From Quillaja saponaria (lineage: Eukaryota > Streptophyta > Magnoliopsida > Fabales > Quillajaceae), in NCBI GenBank assembly GCA_029379385.1, contig CM055615.1, positions 1,488,001 to 1,552,000 on the forward strand: a stretch of DNA of 64,000 nucleotides, given 5' to 3'. This document shows, piece by piece, positions 60,466 through 64,000 of the stretch (the stretch's first letter is position 1; each line of letters begins with the position of its first letter). The notes under the pieces are model-generated. The model made no database searches and was not told the DNA's origin. It saw only the letters and a program-made list of their open reading frames with translations. The position numbers and the translations under genes were made by a program.

Positions 60466-60900
60466 TTCTTAAAGAGAAAACAGAAGTTTGGCAAACCTTG
60501 ATTCATGGAGAATAGGTTTATTTCCTGAAGAACTTTCAAGCATTAAAAATTATTTCTTACGACTAGATAAGACTTCTAAACTGTTTACAGGTATTTCAGA
60601 ATTGCTGCACTTTATTGCCAATGCTGCTTATGTATCATGGTCCAAAATGGCATTGCTTCCAATTCTTAAGAATGTTAAGTCATGCTGAAATATAAACATT
60701 AGAAGCATAGTGGAAAAGAGAAGATATGAGCATTAGAAATTTATTAACAAATAGCAAATAAGTCCCTGGAATGGATAATTACTTGACTGAGACGCATATT
60801 GCACCACAACTTTCAAATTATGCTGCAAGTGCAACTTCCTGCATTTTCTTTAATGATCAAGTGAAATAGATCTGTGTGGTATCCATTTTGCCAAGATAAA
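60466..60900 (+). repeat. Repeat cassette A, copy 3, with an open 66-codon frame
   Basis: Contains NLDSWRIGLFPEELSSIKNY, then KLFTGISELLHFIANAAYVS and MALLPILKNVKSC as one open frame (60491-60688), followed by the AAGCATAGTG...GCATTTTCTT part of the cassette. The frame is also open in copy 4 but broken in copy 1. I do not recognise the peptide. Confidence 0.7.
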
Positions 60901-60929
60901 GAAGAATTTATAGGAATTTCTATGTCTAT

Positions 60930-61150
60930 TTGCAGTTTCTTAAAGTTTGACAAACCTTGATTCATGGAGAATGGGGTTATTTCCCGAAGAATTTTCAAGC
61001 ATTATATATTATTTCTTATGGCTAGATAAAACTTCTAAAATGTTTACAGGTATTTCAGAATTGCTGCACTTTTTTGCCAATGCTACTTATGTATCATGGT
61101 CTACAATGGCATTGCTTCCAATTCTTAACAATGCTAAGTCATGCTAAAAT
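60930..61150 (+). repeat. Repeat cassette A, copy 4 (partial), open frame retained
   Basis: Matches 60466-60690; reads NLDSWRMGLFPEEFSSIIYY and GISELLHFFANATYVSWS to NNAKSC and a stop (60950-61147). Direct neighbour of cassette B copy 3, repeating the A-B order of the unit 1.4 kb upstream. Confidence 0.7.
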
Positions 61151-61189
61151 AATTAATTTTTTTTATTGTAAACTCAAAGCATTGTATGA

Positions 61190-61690
61190 CAGAGCAATGG
61201 GTGGCTAACAATGGGTGGCTTATGGTACTGAACCATATCTAGCACAAGTTGGAAGAGGATTTGCTTGATTCTGTTCATCAACATGTACAAATGATCCCAC
61301 TGAGTAAGTTTTGAATTCTGATGAGAATTTCATTGTCTATTATATTTTTTGTTTCTTAATTGCTTGATCACTTTGTGTGATTACATTCTCTTGACTATAT
61401 TTGTTAATCTTTACTTGAAAACTTTGATGATAAATTGTCTCTAGATACCATTGCTATAGAATTTGTAATAATTCTGAACTTAGGAAGCAAAATATGCTCA
61501 TGACAAAATTTTGAGCAATTTCAAAAGAAAAATGGGTATAAATTCTGAATAGTATATCAATGCAATCCTAAAAATCATTACACACATTTTCTTATGTTAG
61601 TTTGACTGGTTTTATAATAATTATGTGTATTTTTAAATTGTTGAGCAATCAATTTTCTACCATTGAACTTAGCCATTTATATAATGTATC
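61190..61690 (+). repeat. Repeat cassette B, copy 3
   Basis: Same content and order as 59820-60310. It has a small local duplication, AATGGGTGGCT twice at 61195-61220. It ends at TTGAACTTAGCCATTTATATAAT. Confidence 0.8.
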
Positions 61691-62586
61691 TTTGGTATCT
61701 GGATGAGCATATTCTTTGTTAGAGGATTTAAAATACCTAGCATCTGTTTGTAAACTGGTTATTGACTTTGTATTATCTCATTATTTTCTTTAGTTATGAA
61801 CAAAAAGAAAGTTCACTTTCAACTTTGGGAATTATAGGGATCAGTCATCTTTTTCAACAGGATGGTCTCCATGTGCTGGAGCTCCAGAGGCGTAATCACC
61901 AGAGTATCTTTTTAGTTGTGGGTCTCCACATCTAACATAGTTGGATGATGGAACGAAGAGTTAAAAACTGGTGTTGGAATTGGTTGTATGAGAAGTTCAA
62001 GTGCCTTTATGAAGTAGTCGACATGCTTTTCAGAATTCTGCCCAAGTTAAAAGTTTGTTAGGAGAAGTCAATGGATTCCAGTAATTTTACCATTAATGCA
62101 GTTGCATCAGTATGATGCAATAGTAAAAACTGCATACTTAGAAAGATTAAATTAAAAAACTTTATGTTAGCTCAAATTCTTCTTTGTTATATATATTATT
62201 ATTAAAAAAAATATATTGTACGTGTAGGAGTTTAGATTTCCTTATTGAGAATCAATGCCTGATTCTTTTGTGCAATATCATCTCTATCTATTTGTATATA
62301 TTTGCAATTTAATTTGCTTATCTTCGATATTTTTTTTTTACTGACTTCTTTTTGTTTTTCAGTCTTTTGATATGTTCTTTAAAGAACTATCTTTCATGGC
62401 ATCCTGAAAAAAAGAAGTTAGCTTCTAAAAGTATGTTAGAATAATCTCAAATATTGCCTCACACGTCATGTACTACTCCGTTGCCTAGCAAAAAAAAAAA
62501 AATGCTGCTTAATGGCATTATCACTTATTACTTTCTGATTTTGCAAATATAGTATAACATTCAAGCCAAAAAAAATCCTGGCAACG

Positions 62587-62613
62587 CCCGTACAGGCACG
62601 GGTACCTCACTAG
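62587..62613 (+). other. Helitron-like 3' terminus (hairpin plus CTAG)
   Basis: Stem CCCGT (62587-62591) pairs with ACGGG (62598-62602) around a six-base loop. It is followed by TACCTCACTAG and then T. Plant Helitrons end in CTRR a few bases after a 3' hairpin and insert between A and T. Confidence 0.7.
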
Positions 62614-63165
62614 TATATATAAAAAACATAGGATCGATTGTTGTAGAGACTTAAAAATATGTATTAAATTAAAGACTACTATAAAATTTTCGTATCTAAA
62701 AAGAAATGGTCGTAGCTATTTACCAACCAGTGAGAGTGTTTTCCTAAAATCGGGCCTTAAAAGGGAAGTGCTCAAACTTGCAGTAACAGTCAAGTATAAA
62801 TGAGTGGTAAATAAGCGATGTGATTTCTGTGAATGAGAAAGACAAAGACAACTTCTTGAATCTGATGACCAACAAAGAAGCGAAATTCTCAAGCTGTCTA
62901 AAAATGGTCGGTGGTAAGTCACCACAATGCCACAGTTCATGTCCTCTCAATTACTGAGAAAGCAACAAAATAATTTTTCTAAAACTCCCCTAACCTTTCT
63001 CCCTCATATAATAAAGCTAAAAATTACCCACTCAGATCACTTGCAAGCATTTAACATTTTGTGATTGATCCAATGCACACAGCCCACTCTTCAAAAAATT
63101 AAGTGAGATCTAGGATGCCCTTATGTGCTTTCTAAACTAAGCAGTATACTACAGAGAAAACTAAA
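62614..63165. other. Intergenic, promoter and leader of the aquaporin gene
   Basis: No gene. ATATAATAAAG at about 63006-63016 is a possible TATA box, about 150 bases before the ATG. The sequence between should hold the 5' untranslated region. Confidence 0.4.
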
Positions 63166-64000
63166 ATGGAAGGGAGGGAAGAAGATGTGAGGGTGGGAGC
63201 AACTAGGTACAGAGAGAGGCAACCTATAGGAACAACTGCACAGAGCCAAGACAGCAAAGACTACAATGAACCACCACCAGCACCACTCTTTGAGCCGGGT
63301 GAATTATCATCATGGTCGTTTTACAGGGCAGGCATAGCTGAATTTGTGGCCACATTCTTGTTCCTTTACATCACAGTTTTAACTGTCATGGGTGTGTCTA
63401 AAACTTCAAGCAAGTGTTCTACTGTGGGTACCCAAGGCATTGCTTGGGCTTTTGGTGGAATGATCTTTGCTCTTGTCTATTGCACTGCTGGCATATCAGG
63501 TAAGATCATGACTCATCATTTGATGATACAAATCCAATATGTTAATAAAGAAAAATCCTGCTTTTATACTTACAGTAGTGTGGGGATTTCTTGTGCAGGG
63601 GGGCACATCAATCCAGCAGTGACTTTTGGGCTGTTGCTGGCGAGAAAGCTGTCAGTGACTAGGGCGGTGTTTTATATAATAATGCAGTGTCTTGGAGCCA
63701 TCTGTGGTGCTGGTGTAGTTAAGGGATTTCAGAAGAGTCAGTATGAGAGGCTTGGTGGAGGTGCCAACACTGTCAGTGCAGGATATTCCAATCTTGAGGG
63801 CCTTGGAGCTGAAATTGTAGGTACCTTTGTGCTAGTCTATACTGTCTTCTCTGCCACCGATGCTAAGCGAAATGCTCGAGACTCCCACGTTCCTGTAAGC
63901 AAAACAATGATCTAAATATGCTGCTTTAATAAAAAATTAATTGTAAATATTATATGACTTTTATGTGAATTACTTGGATGGCTCAGATCTTGGCGCCACT
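63166..64000 (+). CDS. Plasma membrane intrinsic protein, PIP1-type aquaporin (5' part, runs off window)
   Basis: Exons 63166-63499, 63599-63894 and 63987 onward, with GT-AG introns of 99 and 92 bp at the usual PIP positions (after CTAGIS, inside a Gly codon; and after DSHVP, before ILAP). 214 residues are visible. The long N-terminus [11 protein letters not shown]...[11 protein letters not shown] is PIP1-specific. Then come [19 protein letters not shown] (start of helix 1), [17 protein letters not shown] (helix 2), and [11 protein letters not shown] with the first NPA box at residues 116-118. Helix 3 ([20 protein letters not shown]) and helix 4 ([19 protein letters not shown]) follow. The second NPA and the C-terminus lie beyond the window. 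It forms a water channel in the plasma membrane; PIP1 proteins usually need PIP2 partners for surface delivery. No damage in the visible part. Confidence 0.96.

Overview
This is nuclear DNA from a flowering plant, almost certainly a eudicot. It is AT-rich, its genes have short GT-AG introns, and the two clear single-copy genes are plant families: an AUX1/LAX auxin importer and a PIP1 aquaporin. The sequence does not let me name the species. No virus, CRISPR array, organelle block or bacterial-type operon was seen.

Layout. (1) 1-31.4 kb is a locally duplicated block array. It alternates copies of an unrecognised small two-exon gene, here called family X (60-600, 9178-9345, 19445-20226, 31092-31430, all + strand), with copies of a DUF247/UPF0481 gene (10158-11817, 15560-17222, 22378-24592, all - strand). 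Only the middle DUF247 copy (499 residues, one intron) is open throughout; every X copy carries a lesion. Noncoding flanks are duplicated with the genes. A 0.7-kb piece of the LAX gene also sits inside the array at 12307-12991. Transposons have landed in it: a 3.57-kb solo LTR with a perfect 5-bp target duplication, a gypsy-like LTR/PBS relic, two elements with long inverted repeats, and smaller MITEs. (2) 32.6-36.7 kb holds a complete, intact eight-exon auxin influx carrier gene on the - strand, with a plausible TATA box. (3) 36.7-53.1 kb is gene-poor and AT-rich, with a Harbinger-type element and a decayed relative, a CACTA terminus, a repeat carrying a 32-G run, and a copia-like LTR relic. 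(4) 53.1-62.6 kb is a composite, repeat-rich region that ends in a Helitron-like 3' terminus (hairpin plus CTAG followed by T). It contains recognisable broken exon pieces of an R2R3-MYB gene and a glutamate dehydrogenase gene, plus several copies of an unrecognised exon-like cassette. I read it as a non-autonomous gene-fragment-capturing element. (5) 63.2-64.0 kb is the 5' part of a PIP1 aquaporin gene that runs off the window.

The intact genes do not form one pathway. The LAX carrier imports auxin at the plasma membrane, the PIP1 channel moves water (and possibly small solutes) across the plasma membrane, and the DUF247 protein has an unknown biochemical role. The main interest is how the locus was built: repeated block duplication, decay of all but one DUF247 copy, seeding of a LAX fragment into the array, and a fragment-collecting element next to the aquaporin.
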